Shown here: positions 35,642 through 45,339 of the stretch, piece by piece
How the letters are laid out: the number at the start of each line of letters is the position of its first letter
How positions within the stretch are numbered: the first letter of the stretch is position 1
NCBI RefSeq assembly: GCF_022921115.1
Contig: NZ_CP095076.1
Span: forward strand, 81,255-145,254
DNA: 64,000 nucleotides
Direction: 5' to 3'
Origin: Halobacillus amylolyticus
Lineage (GTDB): Bacteria > Bacillota > Bacilli > Bacillales > Halobacillaceae
The notes under the pieces: model-generated
What the model was told of the DNA's origin: nothing
The model's input: only the letters and a program-made list of their open reading frames with translations
Databases searched by the model: none
Position numbers and translations under genes: made by a program

Positions 35642-37755
35642 TTAATCACCATATTTTGACTTCATTAATCGTAAGGAATTTAAAATGACAATAAGCGTGG
35701 CTCCCATGTCAGCGAATATTGCCAACCATAGAGTCAACCAACCGGGTATAACGAGTAACAAAGCTATAACTTTTATTCCAAGAGCAAAGGTCACATTTTG
35801 TTTAATCACATTTAAAGCCTTCCGGCTTAAGGATATGGTATAAGGAAGCTTATCTAAATCATCAGCCATCAATGCGATATCGGCTGTTTCTAGGGCTGTA
35901 TCTGTTCCAGCTCCTCCCATAGCCACACCAACCGTAGCTGTTGCTAAGGCAGGGGCATCATTGACACCGTCTCCAACCATGGCCACATTTCCATGTTGTT
36001 CCCGAAGAGACTTAATGGCATCCAGTTTATCTTGGGGCAAGAGTTCAGCTTTCACTTCGGTTATCCCTAACTGTTGACCAATGGCCTTTCCTGTACCTTC
36101 ATTATCTCCTGTTAACATCACCGTCTTTTTAACACCTAACTTGTGCAGTTTTTGAAGGATGGACGGACTATCCTTGCGAACTTGATCAGCCACAGCTATT
36201 AAGCCGTTTATTTCTTGTTCGTTTCCAACCAGCATGACAGTTTTACCCTGTGTTTGTAGGTCTTTGACTTGTTGTTGTATTTCGTTTGAAATAGAGCTTA
36301 GTTCATGGAATAAAGATGGACTTCCAATATAGTACGTTGTTTGTTTGATGGATGCTTTTGCACCTTTGCCTGTAATGGATTGGAAATCTTCAGCTGTATA
36401 GGACTCCGTATTATCCTGTTCAGCCTTACGAATAATTGCTGAAGCAAGGGGGTGTTGTGAATATTCTTCAATAGCAGCTGCAACACCTAATAACTTTTCC
36501 TTTTCGATTCCTGATATAGACACTATATCTGTAACTTCAGGGACACCTTCAGTGAGGGTCCCCGTCTTATCAAAAGCCACGACTTTTAAGCGACCGGTTT
36601 CCTCTAAATGAATTCCACCTTTGATAAGCACGCCCCTACGTGCAGCATTTCCAATCGCCGTAACAATGGCGACTGGAGTTGAAATAACAAGCGCGCAAGG
36701 ACAACCAACAACTAAAACAGCTAGACCCTGATAAATCCATTCGGACCATACCCCACCCATGAAAAGGGGAGGAATAACACCGACAAGGAAAGCAATTGTG
36801 ATAATAGCCGGAGTATAGTATTTGGCAAATTTATCGACAAACTGTTGAGACGGTGCCTTTTCAGCTTGTGCTTCCTCAACTAGATGAATGATTTGCGAAA
36901 TCGTTGTATCTTCTACGTGCTTGGTCACACGAACTTCCAGTACACCTTCTTCATTTAACGTTCCGGCAAATACTTCATCGCCAACATTTTTATGGGCTGG
37001 TATGGATTCTCCTGTTATCGCTGATTGATTAATTGATGACTGACCTTTGACGACCTCACCATCCATAGCGATTTTCTGCCCTGGTTTGATAAGCATAACA
37101 TCATCGATTCGAACATCCTCAACATCCATTTCCATAACTTCATCGCCACGTTTAATGGTAGCTCTATTAGGGGCAATATCCATTAGAGAACGAATGGACT
37201 GGCGTGCCTTATCCATGGAGTAGCCTTCCAGTGCTTCACTCAAAGCAAATAAGAAAACAACAACAGCACCTTCCCCCATTCCCCAATAACGGCAGCACCG
37301 ATAATAGCTATGGTCATTAAGGTTTTCATATCAAATTGGAACTTAGTTAGGTTCTTCAGACCTACCTTGAATAATTCAAAACCACCAACTAAGATCGCTG
37401 TCGCAAACGTTCCAATCGTTATGACGTTATCTTCACCTAATTGAAACGATAGTACATATCCAATCACGATGAATAATAAAGAAACCATCGTCATGACATT
37501 TCCACGGTTCTTCCAAAAAGGCTCCTTCTTCTCTGGCTGTCGTTGGCGTTCAGGATAAACTTTGATTCCATCAAAGGCTCCTGCCTGTTCCAATTGTTCA
37601 ACCGATGCATCTCCGTGGACTGTTATTTTAGATGCGCCAAAGTTAAGATTGACATCATTAACGGTTTGAATATCGCGTATGTTTTTTTCAAATTTAGCAG
37701 CACAATTGGTACAGGATAATCCTTGAAGACGATAAACGTTTTTATGATCTTCCAT
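35642..37755 (-). CDS. cadA: cadmium/zinc-exporting P1B-type ATPase CadA, frameshifted
   Basis: Start ATG 37755 (AAGGTG upstream). One soft-metal domain with [12 protein letters not shown], eight membrane helices, the CPC metal motif ([13 protein letters not shown]), phosphorylation site DKTGTLT, the HP motif ([10 protein letters not shown]) and [10 protein letters not shown]. The frame breaks in the G5 run (37273-37277, C on the plus strand) before [11 protein letters not shown]; one added base restores about 705 aa, the usual length. It pumps Cd2+, Zn2+ and Pb2+ out. The start overlaps cadC. Confidence 0.93.
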
Positions 37756-38131
37756 TAGAATCACCTTCTTTTGAATGAATCATCGCGATAGACACTAACT
37801 GATGTACATGGTCATCAGCTAGAGAATAAAAGACAAGCTTCCCCTCTTTTCGATACTTAGCCAATTTCATATTTCGTAATAATCGTAGATGATGGGAAGC
37901 CGTTGCCGTGGTTGAACCAATGATGTTGGCCACATCACACACGCATAGTTCCGTTTCCAATGTTAAAGCATAGGCAATTTTTAAACGTGTGGCATCGGAT
38001 AATGCCTTAAAAATCAACTCTACACCCTGAACGTTATCCATTTGAGGTTGTATCCGGTTAACGATCTCTTCATCGTAACAAAATGTATCACACGTATCAG
38101 GAGATCCTGTGTTCACTATATCTTTACTCAT
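37742..38131 (-). CDS. cadC: CadC metal-responsive repressor
   Basis: 129 aa from ATG 38131 (AAGGGTG upstream). ArsR fold with the CadC thiol site: CDTF-C near residue 14-18 and ELCVCDV in the alpha-3 region (about residues 60-66), then SHHLRLLRNMKLAKYRKEGK. Cd2+/Pb2+/Zn2+ binding releases the operator. It overlaps the cadA start by 14 bp. A near-perfect copy of the known cadO lies 14 bp upstream of its start. Confidence 0.92.
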   Translation of the reverse strand: MSKDIVNTGSPDTCDTFCYDEEIVNRIQPQMDNVQGVELIFKALSDATRLKIAYALTLETELCVCDVANIIGSTTATASHHLRLLRNMKLAKYRKEGKLVFYSLADDHVHQLVSIAMIHSKEGDSNGRS

Positions 38132-38144
38132 TTTATCACCCTTA

Positions 38145-38161
38145 TTCAAATGTTTATTTGA
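38145..38161. promoter_or_regulatory. cadO operator for CadC
   Basis: TCAAATAAACATTTGAA read on the minus strand, one base away from the pI258 cadO core (TCAAATAAATATTTGAA, from general knowledge). It overlaps the cadC promoter region, so cadCA is autoregulated. Confidence 0.8.
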
Positions 38162-38424
38162 TTATTTGTTTATATTTTATGCGTTTACAGCGCATATGTC
38201 AACGCAGGGTATGCACCAATTATGTCACTGTTGGTTTATTGAGGAGGTTTATCCCCTTGGTCTGTGGACCAAACTTATAAGTAAACACAAAACGTACTTC
38301 AAAAAGTTTATAAAGCATGTTAAATTCAAAGACAACGTTTGGTTACATAGTTTCTTGAAAAATACCAATTCGGAATTTTTTTCTATGAAGTAGGAAATGG
38401 CCGAAAAACAAGGAGATTAAAAAT

Positions 38425-39363
38425 ATGAAAGTAAAGAATCGAGTAAACATACTAGGTTTAACACTGTTCTTGTTTACCTTTTTACCCATTCAAGCATTTG
38501 CTCATAACCCAGATGTAAGGGCAACTGGTGAAGGGAATTTATTTCAACAGTACACTTGGTTCGAGATACTGAATCCCATTTTACTTTTGTCTTTAATAGT
38601 GGTTTACATTGCTTACCTTAGGATAATGCGTAAAATATCAGAGAAACGTTTAGGAGAACGTAATCTTAGGAAAAAGATATGTTTTCAATTAGGTTTATTA
38701 ACCACTTATATTTCATTAGCAGGTCCTCTTGCTATCTTATCTAACAATCTTATATTTAGTGCGCATATGCTTCAAACATCTTTGATGTATATTGTTATGC
38801 CACCCCTTATTCTATTAGGTATGCCGCGAGGGTTTTATCACTTTTTGGACGAAAAAATATTCAAACCAAAGATCTTACGTATTTTAAAGTCTCCTTTGAT
38901 TAATTTAATATTATTTAATGCACTTTGGTCCTTTTATCATATACCATCCATCTATGAATACTTTCTAGAGGAATTTATTCTATTGGAGATCTTACATATT
39001 GTCTTGAACACATCTGCATTCTTAATGTGGATCCAAGTTTTGGCCCCAGAAGGTCAAATTAACGACATGTCCTATTTAAAGAAACTTGGTTATATGTTTG
39101 CGAATGGACTGTTAATAACACCAGCCTGTGCTTTAATTATTTTTGGGGGAGATGTAATATATCCTTCTATCTATGAATCACCCCAACTTTTCCCATGGCT
39201 TGGCCCACTACAGGATCAGCGACTAGGGGGTATCATTATGAAGGTCGTTCAGGAGTTTTCCTATGGTACGGCGATAACCTATGTATTCTTTAAATGGGCA
39301 CGATTGGAGAGAGCGAAGGATGCACAAATTGATGAGTTACCAGATCAGCCTGTGAACGAGTAA
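38425..39363 (+). CDS. ctaG: CtaG-family cytochrome oxidase assembly protein
   Basis: 312 aa. Signal-like N-terminus, then about seven membrane helices with the caa3_CtaG landmarks: AHNPDVR at the start of the mature part, FSAHMLQTSLMYIVMPPLILLG, FYHIPSIYEY and LFPWLGPLQDQRLGGIIM. Bacillus CtaG helps form active cytochrome caa3, probably at the CuB/heme a step. RBS AAGGAG. It opens the respiration block, although the oxidase here is of the quinol type. Confidence 0.9.
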   Translation: MKVKNRVNILGLTLFLFTFLPIQAFAHNPDVRATGEGNLFQQYTWFEILNPILLLSLIVVYIAYLRIMRKISEKRLGERNLRKKICFQLGLLTTYISLAGPLAILSNNLIFSAHMLQTSLMYIVMPPLILLGMPRGFYHFLDEKIFKPKILRILKSPLINLILFNALWSFYHIPSIYEYFLEEFILLEILHIVLNTSAFLMWIQVLAPEGQINDMSYLKKLGYMFANGLLITPACALIIFGGDVIYPSIYESPQLFPWLGPLQDQRLGGIIMKVVQEFSYGTAITYVFFKWARLERAKDAQIDELPDQPVNE

Positions 39364-39401
39364 TTTTATTTGTTTCTTTAATAGTAATTCTTCCATTTAT
39401 T

Positions 39402-39430
39402 AGGCACTCTTTCACAGAGTGCCTTTTGTT
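39402..39430 (+). terminator. terminator after ctaG
   Basis: GGCACTCT / AGAGTGCC hairpin with a TTTTGTTATTTT tail, 40 bp after the stop. Confidence 0.65.
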
Positions 39431-39582
39431 ATTTTCAGGGATCACATTTTAGTTTTAAAATGAGAGATGACATTATGCCAACATTCAAATAATTATTTGA
39501 ATGGATATATATTTGGGTGTTAAACTATAATCGGTTGAATTGAAGAAGTTTAGTAGATTTTTTTCAAGAAAGGAGCTCTTTT

Positions 39583-39711
39583 ATGATGGATCCATTTTTT
39601 TTGTCTATAACACTCATGGCTGTAGGTATCTCTATGATATACACGATATTCATAGTCATCCTTTTAAAAAGAAATAAGAGAAAAAAAGAGAGTGATCGTA
39701 GAAAGCCTTAA
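39583..39711 (+). CDS. 42-aa single-helix membrane peptide
   Basis: MMDPFFLSITLMAVGISM.. forms one membrane helix followed by a highly basic tail (KRNKRKKESDRRKP). RBS AAGGAG 8 nt before ATG. Such short peptides often assist oxidase or thiol-redox complexes; here it lies between ctaG and bdbD. Not recognised. Confidence 0.5.
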   Translation: MMDPFFLSITLMAVGISMIYTIFIVILLKRNKRKKESDRRKP

Positions 39712-39821
39712 ATGTCATGGAATCGTTATAATCATGCGTAAACCCCAATCAATTTTCATGATAGGGTTGTTCTAAATCTAGCGTATCTTGCTAAAAAATA
39801 AACGGTTAAGGAGTGAAACCC

Positions 39822-40517
39822 ATGTCTAAAAAGAATCCGATGCCTATAATTATGGTAGTTACTTTAGTTGTTGTAGGGTTGATTTCAGCCCTTGTTGTAT
39901 TAGGTAATCAAAAACAAAGTGCAGGAGAAAGCAATAGCAATAGCACTACTGTAAGTGAATCCCCTTCGATAAAAAAACACCCCACTATGGGAGAGGATAA
40001 TGCACCTGTACAAATCATTGAATTCGGTGATTATAAATGCCCTGCCTGCAAGAAATGGAGTGAGCGTGTGTATCCGCAATTAAAAGAGGAATTCATCGAC
40101 ACAGGAAAAGCCAATTTTACTTATATTAATACCCCGTTTCATGGAGAAGGATCTAAATTAGCTGCCCAAGCTGGAGAAGCCGTTTACAAACAAAAACCGG
40201 AAGCTTTTTGGGATTTTCATAAAGCTCTTTTTGAGGCCCAGCCAGACGTAAATCATGATCAAAAATGGTTGTCAGATGAAAAAGTTCTTGAGGTAGCTGA
40301 GGAAAGTGTTCCTTCCATAGATCTAACACAAATGAGACAGGATCTTCACTCAGGCGCCATTTCTCAAGAAGTTCAAAACGATACGGATCTGGTCAACGAA
40401 TATGACGTCCAACAAACTCCAACCATCATGATCAATGGTCAAATCTTAGAAAACCCGTTTGATTACAAAGCAATAACTAGTTTAATCAACCAAAATCTTG
40501 AGGACAATAATGGATAA
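39822..40517 (+). CDS. bdbD: thiol-disulfide oxidoreductase BdbD (DsbA-like)
   Basis: 231 aa from ATG 39822 (AAGGAG upstream). N-terminal membrane anchor (about 7-28), Ser/Asn-rich linker, then a DsbA fold with active site FGDYKCPACKKW and the cis-Pro loop QQTPTIMING. It forms disulfides in exported proteins and is reoxidised by BdbC, encoded directly behind with overlapping ends. Confidence 0.92.
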   Translation: MSKKNPMPIIMVVTLVVVGLISALVVLGNQKQSAGESNSNSTTVSESPSIKKHPTMGEDNAPVQIIEFGDYKCPACKKWSERVYPQLKEEFIDTGKANFTYINTPFHGEGSKLAAQAGEAVYKQKPEAFWDFHKALFEAQPDVNHDQKWLSDEKVLEVAEESVPSIDLTQMRQDLHSGAISQEVQNDTDLVNEYDVQQTPTIMINGQILENPFDYKAITSLINQNLEDNNG

Positions 40518-40938
40518 GGCTATGGAAAATAGGAAAAACCGTCCGTCTTATCTTCTCTACATGGCTTGGATCATCTCTGTCCTTGCCACCCTTGGTAGTC
40601 TCTACTTTAGTGAAATTCGGGGATTTGTTCCTTGTGAGCTCTGTTGGGTTCAGCGAATTTTTATGTATCCAATGAGTATCATCCTTGGCATTGCTACCTT
40701 TTTCAATGATCGAAAAGTAATCAAATATGTATTACCTTTATCCATCATTGGAGGACTTGTTTCCATCTTTCATTACATGGAGCAGAAGGTACCTGGGTTT
40801 GCTAAAATAAAGCCCTGTACGCAAGGGGTTCCTTGTAGTTCTGAATACATCAATTGGTTTGGCTTTATCACCATTCCCTTTTTAGCTTTACTTGCATTCA
40901 GCCTCATTAGTATATTGCTGCTGTCGGTAAGGAAATGA
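40510..40938 (+). CDS. bdbC: disulfide bond formation protein BdbC (DsbB-like)
   Basis: 142 aa, four membrane helices, with redox pairs PCELCWVQR (CxxC) and PCTQGVPC in the second loop. It reoxidises BdbD by passing electrons to quinone. ATG 40510 overlaps the end of bdbD by 8 bp; ATG 40522 is an alternative. Typical length. Confidence 0.92.
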   Translation: MDKAMENRKNRPSYLLYMAWIISVLATLGSLYFSEIRGFVPCELCWVQRIFMYPMSIILGIATFFNDRKVIKYVLPLSIIGGLVSIFHYMEQKVPGFAKIKPCTQGVPCSSEYINWFGFITIPFLALLAFSLISILLLSVRK

Positions 40939-41033
40939 TACGTAACAAAGGGTGATTAGCCAAAACAACTCCACGGGTATTTACAATAGATAACTTAAAA
41001 GGCATAGAACCTTTTGAATTGTGAGGTTTGTGT

Positions 41034-42656
41034 ATGACAAACATTAAATGTGAATGCGGTCATGTGAATCCAGAGGGAACGGTACTATGTGAAGCTTGTG
41101 GTAAGCCTACAGTAAACCAGTATACCGATGGGGTCGATAATCAATCCTTATTAAATATGAGATATGATGGGAGTGCCAGGAGATCCCAAACGTATAATCG
41201 CACAATCATCGATAAAGTATGGAATTTTTTTTCGTCAGTTAAGGTTGGAGTGTGGCTCATTGTACTTACTTTGGTCGCCTCGGCAGTTGGAACGATATTT
41301 CCACAAGAAATGTACATACCTCCTGGTGTTAGTGCCTCAACCCATTATGCAGATCAATATGGTTTAGCAGGGCAAATTTATTATCAGCTAGGCTTTCATA
41401 ATTTATATAGCTCCTGGTGGTACATGCTTTTACTAGCAATGATCGGCATTTCTATTGTTATTGCTAGTATCGATCGGTTTGTTCCCCTTTATAAAACACT
41501 GAGAATACAAAAACCTAAACGTCATGATTTATTTATGAAAAAGCAAAGAATATTCGGCGTGACGGAATCTAGTTTTATTGATGGAGAGAAATTGAAGGGA
41601 AATCTGAAAAAGAGGCATTTTAAGATTAAAGAGCAAGATGGTCATCTCTTGGCAGAGAAAAACCGTTTTTCCAGATGGGGACCTTATGTCAATCACATTG
41701 GATTAATCATCTTTCTACTGGGGACGTTGCTCAGATTCATTCCTGCCCTTTATGTAGATGATTACATTTGGGTCCGAGAGGGTGAGACGGCTGTTATAAA
41801 CGGCACAGAGGGACAATATTACATCAAGAATGAAAAGTTTATTCTGGAAACATATGACGAGGACGATGAACGATTTCAGGAAGCCCTTCAAAACAATGGG
41901 GGTCCAGTACCGAAGATCTATCAAACGAATGCTGTTATTTATAAAAGAACAGATCCTATTGTAGTCGGCGGAAATCCTGAGCTTGAAAAAATTAAAGAGG
42001 ATCAGATCCGTGTGAATCATCCCATTAAGTTTGGGGGATTTGCTCTTTACCAGGCAAGCTATCAATTAAATGAATTTAAAGAAATGACGTTCAAGATTCA
42101 TGATAAAAACAATGAAGACAGCTCTTATGGGCAATTTACTGTGAACTTGGCCGAGCCGAAATCAGAGTACCAACTTGAAAGTGGCTATAGGGTGGTACTT
42201 GATTCTTACTATCCGGAATATGAACTCCAAGACGGTGAACCGGTGTCTGTATCTAAATATCCAAAAAACCCCGCATTTGTATTCAACGTATATCCACCGG
42301 GCGAATCGGAACCTGAGATAAGTTTTGTGGGAATCGGTGTCAATGTAGATGGGACGGGTGAAAACAACTATAAAATAGGCTTAACTGACTTTGATGTAAG
42401 GGATGTAACCGGACTGACTGTTCGAAAGGATTATACGCTTCCTTTCATTGCGTTAGGTGGAGCTATCTTTATGATTGGCGTCATTCAAGGAATGTACTGG
42501 AATCATAGACGGATATGGATTAAACCAAAGGAAAATGGAATATGGATCGCTGCCCATACGAACAAGAACTGGTTTGCATTAAGACGAGATATTGAACGGG
42601 TGATTGACGGTACGGGGATAGAGTCCCCTAAGGATCAACAAGAGGTGGATAATTAG
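41034..42656 (+). CDS. resB: cytochrome c biogenesis protein ResB with N-terminal zinc ribbon
   Basis: 540 aa from ATG 41034 (GAGG 7 nt upstream). The first 30 residues form a zinc ribbon (CECGHVNPEG, CEACGKP) not found in all ResB proteins. The ResB domain follows: membrane helices near 68-88, 120-142, 217-237 and 480-502, VGVWLIVLTLVASAVGTIFPQ, and a large extracytoplasmic loop. With ResC it delivers and attaches heme to apocytochrome c outside the membrane. Followed by resC in the same operon. Confidence 0.9.
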   Translation: MTNIKCECGHVNPEGTVLCEACGKPTVNQYTDGVDNQSLLNMRYDGSARRSQTYNRTIIDKVWNFFSSVKVGVWLIVLTLVASAVGTIFPQEMYIPPGVSASTHYADQYGLAGQIYYQLGFHNLYSSWWYMLLLAMIGISIVIASIDRFVPLYKTLRIQKPKRHDLFMKKQRIFGVTESSFIDGEKLKGNLKKRHFKIKEQDGHLLAEKNRFSRWGPYVNHIGLIIFLLGTLLRFIPALYVDDYIWVREGETAVINGTEGQYYIKNEKFILETYDEDDERFQEALQNNGGPVPKIYQTNAVIYKRTDPIVVGGNPELEKIKEDQIRVNHPIKFGGFALYQASYQLNEFKEMTFKIHDKNNEDSSYGQFTVNLAEPKSEYQLESGYRVVLDSYYPEYELQDGEPVSVSKYPKNPAFVFNVYPPGESEPEISFVGIGVNVDGTGENNYKIGLTDFDVRDVTGLTVRKDYTLPFIALGGAIFMIGVIQGMYWNHRRIWIKPKENGIWIAAHTNKNWFALRRDIERVIDGTGIESPKDQQEVDN

Positions 42657-42687
42657 CCTCTAAGGAGGCCATCAAGGAGGGTATACA

Positions 42688-43868
42688 ATGGAATTAACTA
42701 TAATAAGCAGTAACTTGCTTTATGCTGCTTTTATTATCTATCTAATTGCTACATTTTTCTTCGGAGGAACGATTCGTGATAGGAAAAGGAAGAGTGCGAG
42801 GACGGCGGGCAACATTGGCATAGCATTGACTATAATAGGGTTCCTTAGTCAAGTCGGCTACTTCTTTACAAGATGGGTTGCGAGTAATCACGTACCTGTT
42901 AGTAATTTGTATGAATTTACAACATTTTTTGGCATGATGCTTGTCCTGGCGTTTATTGTTATGTATTTTATTTACCGTATCAACATTCTAGGGCTGTTTG
43001 CACTACCTATTGCCCTGTTAATTATTGCTTTTGCGAGTATGTTTTCAAGTGAAATATCCCCACTTGTTCCATCATTGCAGTCCCATTGGCTGTATATCCA
43101 TGTAACAACGGCATCACTTGGGGAAGCTATTTTATCGATTAGTTTTGTCGCAGGATTGATCTTTCTAATCCGCCAAACGGATCAAAGTAAAGGATCTAAG
43201 CATACTTTTTGGTTAGAGAGCGTGATTTATATGCTAGCTGCAGCTTTAGCGTTCATCATCATCTCTTCAACCTTTAATGCGATGAATTATGAAGCCACCT
43301 TCGAAGCCCCTATTGAAGGACAACCTGTGGAGATTACTTACCAAATGCCAGCTATAGCTGGGCCAACGGACGGCGAGTTACTTACTGATAATATGAACCC
43401 ACTTTTTAATGTGCCAGAGTGGATGCGTGGTGTGGATGCAGCTGTTAAATTCAATACGATCCTATGGGCTTTCCTTGGGGGCTTGTTCTTTACTGGCTGG
43501 TACGCTTAATTTTAAGAAAGCGCATTGGGGCAGCAATTCAGCCTCTCTTGAAAAAAGTGAATCCAGAACTTGTTGATGAAATATCTTATCGCGCAGTGGC
43601 TATCGGGTTCCCTATTTTTACACTAGGTGCGCTGATTTTTGCGATGATATGGGCCCAAGAAGCTTGGAGCCGTTTCTGGGGATGGGATCCTAAAGAAGTG
43701 TGGGCTTTAATTACCTTCTTTTTCTATGCTGCTTTCCTGCACCTCAGACTCTCAAGAGGATGGCATGGAACGAAATCAGCATGGCTTGCTGTAGGAGGGT
43801 TTGCCATCATTATGTTTAACTTACTCGCTGTAAACTTAATTATATCTGGTTTACATTCCTACGCGTAA
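42688..43868 (+). CDS. resC: cytochrome c biogenesis protein ResC/CcsB, frameshifted
   Basis: Breaks in the G5 run at 43477-43481, just after WAFLGG; one added base joins the frames into about 393 aa. The heme-handling motif [15 protein letters not shown] (WWD domain) lies near the C-terminus, and about eight membrane helices with [10 protein letters not shown] and [10 protein letters not shown] complete the family. Partner of ResB in heme delivery. RBS AAGGAGG. Sequencing error is the simplest explanation, since the rest is intact. Confidence 0.9.
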
Positions 43869-44024
43869 GCAGGAAGTTTTATACTGGGATTTAAAATGCT
43901 TGCTCTGGATCAGGCAACATCTTCTGACGAGTGCATAACTACACGCTTCTAATTATACGGTCATTGCTGTTTACTGGGAAAAGATCTAAGATCATAGATC
44001 ACTAAAGAAAGGCGTGTTTTAAAA

Positions 44025-44576
44025 GTGAAAAATCGTCGCAAGCGATTGATCATGCGTATCTCCATATTAAGTGTATTTGCCCTTCTCATAGGATTTGTCC
44101 TATATCAGAACTTCACAAAAAATTCAGGGGTCGTCAATGCCGGAGATATGGCCCCTGATTTTAAACTGGAGACCCTTGATGGGGAAACTATTCAACTTAG
44201 CGATTACCGGGGACAAGGTGTATTTCTCAATGTATGGGCAACCTACTGTAAACCCTGCGAGAAAGAAATGCCCTTCATAGAAAATCAATATCAAATTTTT
44301 AAAGATAAAGGTGTGCAGGTTCTCTCTGTCGATGTAGGAGAAAGTGCTGTAACGGTACAAGCATTTGTCGATCGTAAAGGAATGACGTTCCCCGTGTTAA
44401 TGGACTACGGTGAGGAATTACTAGATGCATACGGAATTGGACCTATCCCGGTTACTTTCTTAATCGATGAAAACGGCAGGGTCGTGGATCGCATTACGGC
44501 TGGAATGACGGAAAAAGAGATCCATGGATATATGAAGAGAATTCAACCGGATGACTGGAAAGAATCAGATGACTGA
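44025..44576 (+). CDS. resA: ResA thiol-disulfide oxidoreductase
   Basis: 183 aa. N-terminal anchor (residues 9-27), thioredoxin fold beginning APDFKLETLDG and active site ATYCKPCEKE. ResA reduces the heme-binding Cys of apocytochrome c and takes electrons from CcdA, which is encoded next with overlapping ends. The cis-Pro region reads GPIPVTFLID. Start codon GTG at 44025 is 13 nt after AAAGG; the alternative is ATG 44049. Confidence 0.9.
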   Translation: MKNRRKRLIMRISILSVFALLIGFVLYQNFTKNSGVVNAGDMAPDFKLETLDGETIQLSDYRGQGVFLNVWATYCKPCEKEMPFIENQYQIFKDKGVQVLSVDVGESAVTVQAFVDRKGMTFPVLMDYGEELLDAYGIGPIPVTFLIDENGRVVDRITAGMTEKEIHGYMKRIQPDDWKESDD

Positions 44577-45279
44577 TATCAATCTACTATTAGCCTTTGG
44601 AGCAGGGTTTTTATCATTTATTTCGCCTTGTAATCTACCCTTATATCCTGCATTTTTATCTTATATTACTGGGATGTCCCTAGATGATTTACAGGATAAA
44701 AAATTGTTGGCACAGAAACAACCCTTGCTTCACACCTTGTTTTTTCTCTTTGGCTTTTCCATCATATTTATTGCCATCGGTTTTTCAACATCTTTGATTG
44801 GTGGGTGGTTTATTCGTTATGATGATTTAATTCGCCAATTAGGTGCCATCTTAATTATCTTTTTAGGCTTAGTGACGCTCGGGATCTTTAAACCTGAAGT
44901 ACTGATGAAAGATTATAAAGTTCCCTTAAAAAAACGCCCTCAAGGATATATAGGGTCAAGTGCTGTAGGTATGGGGTTCGCAGCTGGGTGGACTCCTTGT
45001 ACGGGTCCGATTCTTGCGGCTGTCATTGCTCTTGGGGTCTCTTCACCCAACCAGGCTGTTCTGTATATGATTAGTTATGTCTTAGGGTTCTCCATTCCCT
45101 TCCTGGTCATGGCTCTTTTTATCGGAAGGTTAAAATGGATTAGGAAACATAATCGAAAAATCATGGCTGTTGGTGGTTATGCCATGATTGCTATGGGGAT
45201 CGTTTTATTTTTTGGTTGGATGACTCAATTCACTTCCTTTATAACCAATCAGTTTTTTGGTGGTTGGACTGGATTTTAA
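44569..45279 (+). CDS. ccdA: CcdA membrane electron carrier
   Basis: 236 aa from ATG 44569, which overlaps the resA stop. Six membrane helices with the two redox Cys: FISPCNLPLYP in helix 1 and GWTPCTGPI in helix 4. It carries reductant from cytosolic thioredoxin to ResA. Completes the system II cytochrome c maturation set (ResA, ResB, ResC, CcdA). Confidence 0.92.
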   Translation: MTDINLLLAFGAGFLSFISPCNLPLYPAFLSYITGMSLDDLQDKKLLAQKQPLLHTLFFLFGFSIIFIAIGFSTSLIGGWFIRYDDLIRQLGAILIIFLGLVTLGIFKPEVLMKDYKVPLKKRPQGYIGSSAVGMGFAAGWTPCTGPILAAVIALGVSSPNQAVLYMISYVLGFSIPFLVMALFIGRLKWIRKHNRKIMAVGGYAMIAMGIVLFFGWMTQFTSFITNQFFGGWTGF

Positions 45280-45339
45280 CACAATGGAAAATAGAATCCC
45301 CCTATGTATAAGTCTTCAAAGGCAACGGAGGAATAGTGA

